Positions 43,520 through 52,962 are shown, counted from the first letter of the stretch. The stretch: 64,000 bases of DNA from CAZIBG01 sp964536985 (GCA_964536985.1 CAZIBG010000004.1:1-64000); one strand, 5' to 3'. Notes: generated by a model from the letters alone, not told the origin. Numbers and translations: made by a program.

Positions 43520-44647
43520 ATGCCACCGCGATTGCCGGAAACAGATCCAGGAATTTTGGCTAACGAAGTAAAAGAGTTAGCAGTAGATGCTGTGGCTCGT
43601 ATTCCAAAAATCGGACATGCCGTCTTTGATGCCCTCCAGCGGCAATTCCATCACGACGATGACATATTAGAGCTGCCTGAGCATGAAACTAATCTAAGAT
43701 GCCATGTACTAGAGACCAAATCTACACCGTCTAAGCATGGGGACGAGCTTCGTGAACATCGCTATGTGAGAATGCCAATTGGTCAATCCGAGCACTTTGG
43801 CTGGTTCACTAAAGCAGTTGAAGGTATGGACACAGGAATTACGGTAATTGTACAGCCAGGACTCGGCGAAAAAATAGATGGCGAGCTTGGCGAAATGACA
43901 CACGAACACCTAGCAGATATGTTGCCAGGGGCTGATATCTTTAGTCATGAATCTTCAGGAATGAGTGATTTTAATGATGACACTTCGTTAAGCAAGCTTT
44001 GGAGTCATGGCATAGATAAGATGACACTTGAGGGAATTGAGCTAATACGACAGTTATGCCCTGGTAGAAAAATATATCTTGTAGGCACTTCCATGGGAAC
44101 CATCGTTAATACCCGACTAATGAACCTCAACACTGAGCTTGGTAAACAAAACCCAGAGGGCAAGCCGCTTGATATTATTGGGGCAGTTCATTACGATCCA
44201 GCGTTAGTGGATCCGTCTAGAATTCTTGACTTCCTGCGTTTCCCTTCTGAATTAGTGGTTGGCGCTGTCAAAGAGCTACTATTTAAAACCAACCCCCGCC
44301 GTTTAGCTGCTGTTATCGGGACATTGATTCGTTCTCGCCCTAAACCAAAGCATCTAGTACCTATGGCTAGACAGGTTTGGGATATCACGCACGGCACACC
44401 GGAAGAGGATATTATCAACTCTGCAGTTCGCTATAAGATTGACGTTATAGCGGGATCAAAAGGCGTCGTAGAGCAGAATACCATGTGGAAACGACTTAGC
44501 AAGCTCATACCAAGCCTGGACTACCATGTTGTTGACGACAGGGGTCATGCCATGGCGCTTAATACATTTAAGGCTGCACGAAAGATTTCAAAGGTTATCA
44601 TCAAGAACCAAGTACACCCACCGGTCTATTTGCCGGATGCCGCGTAA
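43520..44647 (+). CDS. Alpha/beta hydrolase-fold protein
   Basis: 375 aa. The nucleophile elbow is LVGTSMGTIV (G-x-S-x-G), the acid is probably in YKIDVIAGSKG and the His in DDRGHAMAL, in the right order for an alpha/beta hydrolase. An N-terminal ~95 residues precede the core strand TVIVQPGLGEK. No signal peptide; substrate unknown. A TTTAGGAA ribosome site lies ~7 nt before the ATG. Convergent with uvrB 5 nt away. Confidence 0.75.
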   Translation: MPPRLPETDPGILANEVKELAVDAVARIPKIGHAVFDALQRQFHHDDDILELPEHETNLRCHVLETKSTPSKHGDELREHRYVRMPIGQSEHFGWFTKAVEGMDTGITVIVQPGLGEKIDGELGEMTHEHLADMLPGADIFSHESSGMSDFNDDTSLSKLWSHGIDKMTLEGIELIRQLCPGRKIYLVGTSMGTIVNTRLMNLNTELGKQNPEGKPLDIIGAVHYDPALVDPSRILDFLRFPSELVVGAVKELLFKTNPRRLAAVIGTLIRSRPKPKHLVPMARQVWDITHGTPEEDIINSAVRYKIDVIAGSKGVVEQNTMWKRLSKLIPSLDYHVVDDRGHAMALNTFKAARKISKVIIKNQVHPPVYLPDAA

Positions 44648-44652
44648 TAGAC

Positions 44653-46617
44653 CTAAGACTTTGATTTTATATCATCAATAATGTCGCGCAGTTCGGCAGC
44701 TTTTTCAAACTCTAGGTTGGCTGCAGCTAAGTCCATCTGACCAGATAGATCTTTGATAAGATTAGCGTATTCATCTTTTGGAATCTTCTTAAGGTTGAGC
44801 TTGGCCTTCTTTGCTTCTTCGCCAAGTTCCGGCTGCATACTACCCGAGATAGTTGATGACACACCCATAGGGGTAATTCCATGCTTGGTATTGTATTCTT
44901 CTTGAATTTTACGACGTCGTGTAGTCTCGTCGATGGTTCTTTGCATGCTGCCGGTAATACGATCGGCATACATTATTACATGGCCATCTTTATGTCGTGC
45001 CGCGCGCCCTACTGTCTGGGTGAGCGCCTGTTGACTACGGAGGAAGCCTTCTTTGTCGGCATCTAGAATAGCCACGAGGCTAACTTCAGGAAGGTCCAAT
45101 CCTTCACGAAGTAGGTTGATTCCGATCAGGACATCGTAAACACCAAGACGAAGATCCCGTAGGATATCGGTTCTATCTAGGGTATCAACATCACTATGAA
45201 GATAAGCTACTTTCATATTAAGGTCTTTTAGATACTCGGTAAGATCCTCACTCATGCGCTTGGTCAAGGTGGTTACCAAAACTCGCTGATGTTTGGCGAC
45301 CGTTGTTCTGATTTCGGCAATCAGATCGTCTACCTGGCCTTTAGTGGGTCTTATCTCGATAGGCGGATCAAGTAGTCCTGTTGGTCGGATAACCTGCTGA
45401 GCGGGCTCTGGACTGCGTGTTAGTTCGTATTCAGCTGGTGTTGCGCTGACGTAAACGACTTGGTTTACATGACGTTCAAATTCAGTGAATGTTAATGGGC
45501 GGTTGTCGAGTGCACTCGGTAAGCGGAATCCATGCTCAACCAGTACTTCTTTTCGGGCACGATCCCCGTTATACATACCTCGAATCTGCGGCATGGTCAT
45601 GTGTGACTCATCCACAAACATCAAAAAATCGTCTGGATAATAATCCAGCAGTGTGGCTGGCTGTTCACCGGGTTCTCGATTGGTTAGGTAGCGGCTGTAA
45701 TTCTCGATGCCCTTTACAAAGCCTGTTTCCTCTAGCATCTCGATATCGAAATTAGTTCGTTGCTGAATACGCTGTGCTTCAAGTAGTAGATTGTTCTTCT
45801 TAAAGTATTGTAGGCGATCATCGAGCTCTTGCTTTATAGAGCCGAGAGCAACTTTGAGTTTGTCATGCGGTGTTACATAGTGTGAACTTGGGAAAATCTT
45901 GAGATCTTGTTTATCTTTGATTATCTCTCCAGTCAGCGGGTCAACTTGAGTGATCCGTTCGATATCATCACCAAGGAATTCAATCCGGTAGGCCACTTCT
46001 TCTCCGGCTGGGAATACATCTACCACATCGCCTCGAACACGGAACGTACCACGATGGAAATCGATGTCGTTACGTTGATACTGAATGTCGGTAAGTTGTC
46101 GCAGTAACTTATCACGCACACGACGTTCGCCGGTCTTAAGTGATACCGCCAAACCATCATAATCTTCAACCGATCCAATGCCATAAATACAGCTAACGCT
46201 GGCCACAATAATGACATCTTTTCGTGACAGTAGTGCATCGGTGGCGGCGTGACGAAGACGATCGATCTCTTCATTGATCTGACTGTCTTTTTCTATATAG
46301 GTATCGCTTCGCGCAATATAAGCTTCTGGCTGGTAGTAGTCAAAGTAGCTGACGAAGTAATGTACTGCGTTGTTTGGAAAGAAACGACGGAATTCTTCAT
46401 AGAGTTGGGCGGCCAAAGTTTTGTTATGGCTTAGGATTAAGGTTGGTCGTTGTTGCTCCTGGATGATATTAGCCATGCTAAAGGTCTTACCCGAGCCCGT
46501 AACTCCCAGCAGGGTCTGCTCTTTGAGCCCCTGGTTTAGGCCATCGTTGAGCTGTTTAATAGCCCCTGGTTGATCACCAGTAGGTTTAAAATTGCTTGTG
46601 AGCTCAAACTTAGACAT
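44653..46617 (-). CDS. uvrB: UvrABC excinuclease subunit B
   Basis: Damage-verification helicase of nucleotide excision repair. 654 aa from the second of two adjacent ATGs. Walker A GVTGSGKTF (~38-45), the beta-hairpin YFVSYFDYYQPEAYIARSDTYI, DESH (FVDESHMTMPQ), motif VI QTVGRAARH, and a C-terminal UVR domain (LEFEKAAELRDII) for UvrC binding. The ATG at 46617 is 6 nt after TATAAT, the ATG at 46620 only 3 nt, so 46617 is favoured. A palindrome overlaps the promoter. Confidence 0.97.
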   Translation of the reverse strand: MSKFELTSNFKPTGDQPGAIKQLNDGLNQGLKEQTLLGVTGSGKTFSMANIIQEQQRPTLILSHNKTLAAQLYEEFRRFFPNNAVHYFVSYFDYYQPEAYIARSDTYIEKDSQINEEIDRLRHAATDALLSRKDVIIVASVSCIYGIGSVEDYDGLAVSLKTGERRVRDKLLRQLTDIQYQRNDIDFHRGTFRVRGDVVDVFPAGEEVAYRIEFLGDDIERITQVDPLTGEIIKDKQDLKIFPSSHYVTPHDKLKVALGSIKQELDDRLQYFKKNNLLLEAQRIQQRTNFDIEMLEETGFVKGIENYSRYLTNREPGEQPATLLDYYPDDFLMFVDESHMTMPQIRGMYNGDRARKEVLVEHGFRLPSALDNRPLTFTEFERHVNQVVYVSATPAEYELTRSPEPAQQVIRPTGLLDPPIEIRPTKGQVDDLIAEIRTTVAKHQRVLVTTLTKRMSEDLTEYLKDLNMKVAYLHSDVDTLDRTDILRDLRLGVYDVLIGINLLREGLDLPEVSLVAILDADKEGFLRSQQALTQTVGRAARHKDGHVIMYADRITGSMQRTIDETTRRRKIQEEYNTKHGITPMGVSSTISGSMQPELGEEAKKAKLNLKKIPKDEYANLIKDLSGQMDLAAANLEFEKAAELRDIIDDIKSKS

Positions 46618-46623
46618 CATTAC

Positions 46624-46643
46624 ATTATATGCTAAAGCATATA
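46624..46643 (-). promoter_or_regulatory. uvrB -10 with overlapping palindromic operator candidate
   Basis: Perfect palindrome TATATGCT-AA-AGCATATA (plus strand, 46626-46643): 8-bp arms, 2-bp centre. One arm overlaps the uvrB -10 TATAAT (46624-46629). Position fits a repressor site such as an SOS box of a non-standard sequence. Confidence 0.5.
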
Positions 46644-46657
46644 TTTAAGAAATACGC

Positions 46658-47221
46658 TTACTTATAGAGATGGGAATATTTCTTGTGGCGTTTATCTAGA
46701 AGGGTTATCAACTGCGCTAAGACGTCTTCTGCCGTGTCGCCAAATACAATATCCTCTGCAGACCTACGGCCAGCGGCATGAAGAATATCCATGATCTCTG
46801 TACTGATACCGCCAGCTCCTTGTATAAATCCAATTGGAGTGTCAGTTTCTAAGGCAATCGTAAATTCATGAAGCGTTCCAATACGGCCGCCGATGCTAAT
46901 AACAGCATCAGATGAGTTAATCAGAAGCACATCACGACCAACATAGTGAAGACCCGAATAAACGATGCTATGGTAGCCCTCTGTCGGAAGCCGGTATTTC
47001 ATAACGTGTTCAATCTTACTTGAGGCTGGGCTGATACCAAGACTCATTTGTCCACCAGCATCTTTATATGACTCGGCGGCTAAATTAGGAAGCCCTACGG
47101 TTGCGCCCGTCATAAGCGTGTGCCCGGCCTTTGCTATTGCATGACCAGCTGCTATGGCTAAGATTTTACCTTCCTCCATGCTTTGTCCTTTTGAAGCAGC
47201 CGAGACGCAAATTTGGTACAT
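46658..47221 (-). CDS. SLOG/LOG-like nucleotide-binding protein
   Basis: 187 aa of the TIGR00725/SLOG (lysine decarboxylase-like, DprA-related) Rossmann type. Glycine-rich strands are AKAGHTLMTGATVGLPNLAAE and the signature ISIGGRIGTLHEFTIAL corresponds to the PGGxGTxxE loop of LOG enzymes. It may bind or cleave a nucleotide/nucleoside phosphate; true LOG phosphoribohydrolase activity is doubtful because PGG is IGG. Starts within the upstream stop (TAATG). Confidence 0.75.
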   Translation of the reverse strand: MYQICVSAASKGQSMEEGKILAIAAGHAIAKAGHTLMTGATVGLPNLAAESYKDAGGQMSLGISPASSKIEHVMKYRLPTEGYHSIVYSGLHYVGRDVLLINSSDAVISIGGRIGTLHEFTIALETDTPIGFIQGAGGISTEIMDILHAAGRRSAEDIVFGDTAEDVLAQLITLLDKRHKKYSHLYK

Positions 47222-48459
47222 TATAAATCCGCCATATCTGGTGCCATAACTTGCTTGTTTAACTGCTGTAATATTGCTTGTTCAAAACTGTGCTGCCCGA
47301 CATAACTAACCATTATCTCGTTCCACAAGCTACGCCTAAAGTGCCCTAGTGAGTGCTGTCCGTACTCCAGGCCATTGCAGTAACTTACTGCATTATCCAT
47401 AAGACTAAGTGGCACAACGGCTTGTGGGTATAGCGCAGCGACAAAATCAAGATCCTCCCAGAATTTAAGTGCTGGTTCAAGCCAATAAATAACTGATTCC
47501 GCTTTACGCCAAAACAGATCGTCAGGCTGGACATGAGGCTCGAATAGTTCAGGGTGTTTAAAGGCATCCTGGCCACCAAAGTGACGCTGCACGATTCGCC
47601 AATGTATCTTTTGTCCGGCATACTCAGCAATATCTTTAGGATCTAAAAGCAATGTTTTTACTAAGACATCGCTGAAGTCAGGACGGACTTGTTGCATCTT
47701 AAAGAAGGCGCTATACGATCTAATTTCGTTAATATAGTGTAAAACCAGTGGCAAAATAGTAATAACTGCGCCACGCATGTGCCTGAGTGGCAATGGAAGA
47801 ATTACGACAATTCCTAGCTCCTTTAAGTGAGTAAGATTTTGCTTACGGGCGTAAATATATGAGTTTGCTGATTCACCCCAGCGCTCTTTGTCCAGGACAA
47901 GGACCTTCAGATCTCTTGTTTCAAAGTCACTTGGGCGGAGTTTTTTGTAAGACTTTATTAGCCGCTCACCCCAAGCCTTTGATTCTAGGAAGCGTGTTCC
48001 AGCTATAACTTCATCTATATGCTCACGCTTAAGCATTGAGTCGACGGATTTATACCCTAGTTGCTTCATAACTTTTTTAGGAGGAATTGTTTTTATAATC
48101 CGCTTAGCCACACTATGCTTTAAGGCCCACACCTTCCGGGGTAAAGGAAGAGTGTCAATTGCCTTTTGGATAGCTGTCAGCTGATCATGTAGGGTATCCG
48201 CCGATGTAGTCCCAATTGCCTTGGCCAGATACTCGTCGTGGCGAGCGATTAAACCTTGTAATGCATGATACAGCTCCTTACCAGTTGTGTCGTTAGGATC
48301 TAGGCCTAGTTCATTGATCTTTTGATGAACAGTGCTAACTATTTTTGCAGTTAACGCCACATCCACCGATTCGTGTCCGGTCTCGGATTCTAACTGATTG
48401 ATAGACATCGCGAATAACGGTTCGGTTGCTTGTAGTAATTCTGATAGAACTCTAGACAT
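47221..48459 (-). CDS. Protein of unknown function (412 aa)
   Basis: 412 aa, family not recognised. Soluble-looking, mostly helical, with a basic N-terminal half (residues ~125-200 rich in Lys/Arg) and a mixed middle (LKVLVLDKERWGESANSYIYARK ... LGIVVILPLPLRHMRGAVITILPLVLHYI) that suggests an alpha/beta core. The C-terminus is aromatic- and His-rich. It lies 6 nt after the PfkB-type kinase and overlaps the SLOG gene by TAATG, so the three are one unit. Function not inferred. Confidence 0.7.
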   Translation of the reverse strand: MSRVLSELLQATEPLFAMSINQLESETGHESVDVALTAKIVSTVHQKINELGLDPNDTTGKELYHALQGLIARHDEYLAKAIGTTSADTLHDQLTAIQKAIDTLPLPRKVWALKHSVAKRIIKTIPPKKVMKQLGYKSVDSMLKREHIDEVIAGTRFLESKAWGERLIKSYKKLRPSDFETRDLKVLVLDKERWGESANSYIYARKQNLTHLKELGIVVILPLPLRHMRGAVITILPLVLHYINEIRSYSAFFKMQQVRPDFSDVLVKTLLLDPKDIAEYAGQKIHWRIVQRHFGGQDAFKHPELFEPHVQPDDLFWRKAESVIYWLEPALKFWEDLDFVAALYPQAVVPLSLMDNAVSYCNGLEYGQHSLGHFRRSLWNEIMVSYVGQHSFEQAILQQLNKQVMAPDMADL

Positions 48460-48465
48460 AGTTTG

Positions 48466-49467
48466 TTACTTGAGCGGTTCGGCCTTATACCACTTTGGTG
48501 AATGAAGCAGTAATTTCTGTAGTTGCGTATTTGTCAGAAGACCCTTCTGAGCACCAACATGCTGTACGACACTCATAGAGTTGATTGGGCCCCACTGTAG
48601 CGCACCTTCTATATCACTACCATGGATTAGTGCTGCGACAAAGGTTGAGGTAAAGGCATCGCCGGCACCGGTTCGTTCGTAGGGAGGAGATGGATCGGGG
48701 TAGATAGGCATCTTTAATCGTTTGACTCCGTCAGAGGCATAGGCACCATCGGGACCGTCACTAATGACGACGATCCTGGGTCCTAAAGCGTGGAGCTTGT
48801 CGAATAGTTCATGGAGATCTTCATGTTTACCACCCGAAATCTGAACTGCTTCCTCTCTGTTGACGGCAAGTACTTCAGTCCGTTTATACAGATCTTTTAG
48901 TCGCTCTGCTCCCATTTGTATTTGGAATGTGCCTGGCTGAAATGCCAACTTGACACCTTCGTGTCGACCAAGCCAGTCGGAGAGTTCATCATGGAACTTT
49001 TCGGCATTTTTACTTATGGAACTAAAGTAAATCCATTTAGGCATTTCGTCAGGTCGTAGGTGTGGCCAATGGTAGGTATACTCCTCATGTTTAATGAGGA
49101 TTGTCCGTTCCTCCTTATACCACAGGACGTAGTGGTAGTTGCTGATCTTGCCGGGATTGATCTTCATCAGCCGTGTATCGACCTTGTTTTTCTCGAGGGT
49201 CAGAAGCATATCTCTGCCGGCTTGGTCGTTTCCAAGATTGGCATGCAAAGCACTTTTAAGACCGAGCCGAGCAAAGCTAACGCTGGCATTGGCCGCGTTC
49301 CCGACTGCATCAAGAACCTCAACATGATCGAACGGTATTTTTACGCCAAACGGCATGGATAAGATTTTATTACCATCAGCATCCTTGGTAACGGACGCTT
49401 GATCGTCAATGAGTTTGATAAATGCATCGGTTACAATGTCACCTACTGATAAAACGTCTAAACTCAT
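48466..49467 (-). CDS. PfkB-family carbohydrate/nucleoside kinase
   Basis: Ribokinase-like sugar kinase, 333 aa. N-terminal VLSVGDIVTDAFIKL, substrate-side GNAANASVSFARLGL with GNDQAGRDML, and the C-terminal PfkB signature RTGAGDAFTSTFVAALIHG with the catalytic Asp. The substrate is not assignable (ribose, fructose, fructose-6-P, nucleosides possible). Its place after a class II aldolase is suggestive of a sugar-phosphate kinase role. Shine-Dalgarno GAGGGG. Confidence 0.88.
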   Translation of the reverse strand: MSLDVLSVGDIVTDAFIKLIDDQASVTKDADGNKILSMPFGVKIPFDHVEVLDAVGNAANASVSFARLGLKSALHANLGNDQAGRDMLLTLEKNKVDTRLMKINPGKISNYHYVLWYKEERTILIKHEEYTYHWPHLRPDEMPKWIYFSSISKNAEKFHDELSDWLGRHEGVKLAFQPGTFQIQMGAERLKDLYKRTEVLAVNREEAVQISGGKHEDLHELFDKLHALGPRIVVISDGPDGAYASDGVKRLKMPIYPDPSPPYERTGAGDAFTSTFVAALIHGSDIEGALQWGPINSMSVVQHVGAQKGLLTNTQLQKLLLHSPKWYKAEPLK

Positions 49468-49530
49468 GCCACCCCTCTTACTACTCTTTATGCTTACGTT
49501 TATTGTATCACTATCAATAACGTCACGGAA

Positions 49531-50445
49531 CTATAATGGCTTTGCTTTTCCGACTGCATTGAACGAGTCGAGCTTGTCTTCCACCACTTCCTGTACGGCA
49601 GCAATAACTTCGTCCATTAGTTTAATAACAGCAAATTCACTCTTATTCTCTTTCAGTACTCGTTCTAATGTATTTCGATAGGCAATGCGCATATCTGAGT
49701 TGATATTGATCTTGGTAACACCTATTTTAACAGCGTCTTCGAAGTAATGAAGCGGCGTGCCACTACCACCGTGAAGACTGATATTGCAATCAATCGCATC
49801 TCGCACTTGTTGAAGTAAGTCTAGATCTAGCCGCTTTGGCACAGGATAAGAACCATGGAGGTTGCCGATTGCAGCTGCAAAAGTGTCTATGCCAGTGGCT
49901 TCGACAAATCGTTTGGCGCCTTCTGGCGTACTGAATGTCTTTTTGATCTCATCATAATCAAACGCTTTGGTAAACTTATTTGATCCTCCACCAAAATAGT
50001 GTGGTTCGCTCTCTACCAAGGCGCCAGTGCGTTTAGCATACTCAACTATTTCTTTGGTTTTCTTGATTATGTCTTCTTCTGACGCATCATGCTCTTGTTG
50101 AGAGATATCGATGTGTATGAACTCGAATCCGGCATCGATACCAGCCTTGGCAGCTTCGACAGTTGGTGAGTGATCGAGGTTGATGTACATCTCCACGCCA
50201 AACTCAACCTTATAGTTGTCGACCATGTCGCGAACGTTATTTAGTCCAAGCAGCTCCACTTCACCGTGGCTTATTTCGACCAATACGGGTGCCTGCTTAG
50301 CTACTGCAGCCTTAACAACCGCTATGAGTGTTTCCTGGTTATCCAGATTGAACGCCCCCAAAGCATAATGGTTATCGCGTGCTCGCTGTATGGCCTGTCG
50401 GGCTGCAGCACAGTTTCGTTTTGATTGCTCAAGGCTTGGAGGCAT
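49531..50445 (-). CDS. Class II fructose-bisphosphate aldolase
   Basis: Zinc-dependent aldolase interconverting fructose 1,6-bisphosphate with DHAP and GAP. 304 aa. Motifs: YALGAFNLDNQET, metal/active site INLDHSPTVEAAKAG, the zinc His in GNLHGSYP and SLHGGSGTP, and the phosphate loop KININSDMRIAY. GatY/KbaY-type relatives act on tagatose bisphosphate; the usual FBA call is given. Shine-Dalgarno TAAGGA. Head of the block with the kinase, the 412 aa gene and the SLOG gene. Confidence 0.92.
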   Translation of the reverse strand: MPPSLEQSKRNCAAARQAIQRARDNHYALGAFNLDNQETLIAVVKAAVAKQAPVLVEISHGEVELLGLNNVRDMVDNYKVEFGVEMYINLDHSPTVEAAKAGIDAGFEFIHIDISQQEHDASEEDIIKKTKEIVEYAKRTGALVESEPHYFGGGSNKFTKAFDYDEIKKTFSTPEGAKRFVEATGIDTFAAAIGNLHGSYPVPKRLDLDLLQQVRDAIDCNISLHGGSGTPLHYFEDAVKIGVTKININSDMRIAYRNTLERVLKENKSEFAVIKLMDEVIAAVQEVVEDKLDSFNAVGKAKPL

Positions 50446-50488
50446 GGCTATTCCTTATTTAGTACTTTTGCTTATGCTTAGAATACCA

Positions 50489-50494
50489 TATAAT
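50489..50494 (+). promoter_or_regulatory. -10 element of the 207 aa membrane protein gene
   Basis: TATAAT, 16 nt before the ATG at 50511; no Shine-Dalgarno is evident in the short leader. Confidence 0.45.
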
Positions 50495-50510
50495 CAAACG
50501 TAACATCGGT

Positions 50511-51134
50511 ATGAATGAAAAACAAAACAAGATCACAAACCTGGTTCTCTGGCTTACTCCAACAGGGGTAGAGTTGGCAGTCTATATATTTATAACTTTT
50601 TTTACAGCCATTCTTTGTAGCCAAGATTTTGTTAACAGTCTCTTTTTTGTATCTGGTGATTTTAACCCTATCCGTTCTGGAATTGGCTCGATTAATGGTT
50701 TACTCGAAGGAATAGTCGGCGAAAGAGTAGCCGGGTCACTATCACTTGGAATTTTTTGGGGTACTGTTGGACTCGTCGTTAACTTGTTGTGGTGGCTGGG
50801 AGCTAACTTTTCAACAGAATTAAATAATGACTTAGTCTACAGTAAGTATGTTCACCCAAAGGATATAAACCCCCGTTCGCAACTTCGCGACTTTATTATT
50901 CGAACAGCAATTCGCACAGGTGTAGCAGTGATTGCCATTGTTTATACAAACTTCGTTCTAAGTCAGTGGCTTCCAAGAATCTCTAGTGAGTATGCGTCGG
51001 TATTTGAAGATTGGGACTATACCAGCCGATGGTCAGTACTCATACCAGTCATCTTATCTCAAATATTATTACTACATATCTTTGTAGTTTTAACGCGGAT
51101 TATTCTGCTCCGAAAACAAATATTTAATGACTAA
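50511..51134 (+). CDS. Membrane protein of unknown function
   Basis: 207 aa with four to five hydrophobic segments (~16-36, ~70-100, ~130-150, ~175-198) and short polar loops. Not recognised. Lies between the aldolase and transketolase blocks on the opposite strand, and ends where the transketolase C-terminal gene ends (adjacent stops). Confidence 0.65.
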   Translation: MNEKQNKITNLVLWLTPTGVELAVYIFITFFTAILCSQDFVNSLFFVSGDFNPIRSGIGSINGLLEGIVGERVAGSLSLGIFWGTVGLVVNLLWWLGANFSTELNNDLVYSKYVHPKDINPRSQLRDFIIRTAIRTGVAVIAIVYTNFVLSQWLPRISSEYASVFEDWDYTSRWSVLIPVILSQILLLHIFVVLTRIILLRKQIFND

Positions 51135-52115
51135 TTAACTGTCAGCTGTGATTAGGTTGGTTACCTGCAAAACTATATGCTTGGCAGTAAGACCAAAATG
51201 CTCTAAGAGTTCGTCTGGCTGACCTGATTCGCCAAAGCGGTCCTGCATTCCCATCCGCTTCATCTTTGTCGGAAGATGCTCACCGAGTAATTCTGCAACT
51301 GCACCCCCTAGGCCGCCATTGATTTGAGCCTCTTCGATAGTTACAACATGTTTAGTCTTCTTGGCGCTAGCCAAGATTGTGACGCTATCGAGTGGCTTAA
51401 TGGTGGGTACATGGACGACTTCTGCGCTGATACCGGACTTGGCAAGTCTTTCGGCGGCAACCATAGCCTGGAAAGTCATAAGCCCGGTCGAGACTATCGA
51501 TACGTCCGTGCCTTCGCGGTATACATACGCTTTGCCAATTTCAAACGGTGTCTTGCTGGTAGTAATGACTGCGGAGGCTTCTCTTGCAAGTCGTAGATAT
51601 GCTGGACGCTTATCTTTGGCAAGGGCCAATGTGGCCCGTTCAGCCTCAAGACTGTCGCCTGGCACAATAACTACCATATTTGGAAGTACCCGCATCAATG
51701 CTATGTCTTCTAGCATTTGGTGGGTTGCACCGTCTGGCCCTACCGAAACGCCTGCATGAGATCCGACAATCTTTACGGGGCGATCGTTCAAGCAGATGGT
51801 AGTGCGAATTTGCTCCCAGTTGCGTCCTGGGCTAAATGCAGCGTAAGAACTTACGAATGGAATTTTTCCCATCGCAGCCAATCCAGAGCCTACGGTCACC
51901 AGGTTTTGTTCGGCAACGCCAATTTCTATAAAACGCTCAGGGAATGCATCTTTAAATAGGCTCATCTGAGTAGAGTCTGTAAGGTCTGCGCATGCTGCCA
52001 CCACATTATCGTCTAGTTCTCCGGCGGCTTTCAGGCCACGCCCAAAGCCCTTCCTGATAGGTTCCATTGATATATCTTTAGCTAAAAAATCAGATACAAG
52101 GTTTAGACTACTCAT
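51135..52115 (-). CDS. Transketolase, C-terminal subunit
   Basis: Pyrimidine-binding and C-terminal domains of a split transketolase: 326 aa from the ATG at 52115. The catalytic Glu region is FIEIGVAEQNLVTVGSGLAAMG; SSYAAFSPGRNWEQIR and GSHAGVSVGPDGATHQ follow, then the C-terminal domain (GLMTFQAMVAAERLAKSG). The frame is open further upstream, but the ATG at 52115 overlaps the stop of the N-terminal subunit gene by 8 nt (ATGAGTAG), which fits coupled translation and the domain boundary. Confidence 0.92.
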   Translation of the reverse strand: MSSLNLVSDFLAKDISMEPIRKGFGRGLKAAGELDDNVVAACADLTDSTQMSLFKDAFPERFIEIGVAEQNLVTVGSGLAAMGKIPFVSSYAAFSPGRNWEQIRTTICLNDRPVKIVGSHAGVSVGPDGATHQMLEDIALMRVLPNMVVIVPGDSLEAERATLALAKDKRPAYLRLAREASAVITTSKTPFEIGKAYVYREGTDVSIVSTGLMTFQAMVAAERLAKSGISAEVVHVPTIKPLDSVTILASAKKTKHVVTIEEAQINGGLGGAVAELLGEHLPTKMKRMGMQDRFGESGQPDELLEHFGLTAKHIVLQVTNLITADS

Positions 52116-52962
52116 GTTCACTCCTAATTTTTCCTCGTAATGTTCTGAGTTCATGTAAGGCTTCTTTTGCCTGCTCATGATCGGGTGGTTTGCCGTGCCA
52201 AGTAAAATCATACTCCATGAAATCAACGCCTTTACCAGGTATGGTATGGGCTATAATCATGACCGGTTTTTCGACGACAGCACGAGCCATAGAGCAAGCA
52301 TCAATAATTGCTTCTATGTTGTTACCATCAATCTCAATCACATGCCATCCAAATGACTCCCATTTGCCCTTTAAGCTTTCGAGTGGCATGACTGATTCGG
52401 TAGGGCCGTCAATTTGTATATTATTGCGATCGATTATTCCGATAATATTACTTAGTTTGTATTTGCTGGCTAGCATTGCGGCTTCCCAAATATTTCCTTC
52501 ATCCAGCTCCCCATCACCCATGACCACATACACCCATCGGTGATGATCTTGATTCATACGCATCGCCAGTGCAATGCCGGCAGCCTGACTGAGCCCACAT
52601 CCAAGTGGTCCGCTGGTAGTTTCCATGCCTGGTAGCTTTAAACGCTCTGGATGACCCTGGAGTCGAGAGCCAAACTTTCGTAAGGTTTGGAGTTCTGCCC
52701 TTTCAAAATATCCAGCGTTGGCCATAGCTGCGTAACGAACAGGTACCGTATGCCCATTGCTAAGGAGTAGAATATCGCGCTCATCCCAATCGGGGTCCTT
52801 AGGGTTATGCTTGAGAATATCAAAGTATAAGGCCGTAAATATATCCGCCAAACCAAGTGGTCCGGCACTATGGCCACTTCCTGCGGCCTCTAGCATACGA
52901 ATAATATCCTCGCGAACTGTCTCTGCTTTTAACTCAAGTTCTTGGAGTGATAATGCCCCCAT
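52108..52962 (-). CDS. Transketolase, N-terminal subunit
   Basis: TPP-binding domain of the split enzyme. 284 aa with GPLGCGLSQAAGIALAMRMN and the TPP/Mg motif GDGELDEGNIWEAAMLA...IIDRNNIQIDG. Together the two genes equal one full-length transketolase, as in archaea and many CPR. Transfers two-carbon units between pentose and hexose phosphates. The start overlaps the rpe stop as TAATG. Confidence 0.94.
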   Translation of the reverse strand: MGALSLQELELKAETVREDIIRMLEAAGSGHSAGPLGLADIFTALYFDILKHNPKDPDWDERDILLLSNGHTVPVRYAAMANAGYFERAELQTLRKFGSRLQGHPERLKLPGMETTSGPLGCGLSQAAGIALAMRMNQDHHRWVYVVMGDGELDEGNIWEAAMLASKYKLSNIIGIIDRNNIQIDGPTESVMPLESLKGKWESFGWHVIEIDGNNIEAIIDACSMARAVVEKPVMIIAHTIPGKGVDFMEYDFTWHGKPPDHEQAKEALHELRTLRGKIRSEHE

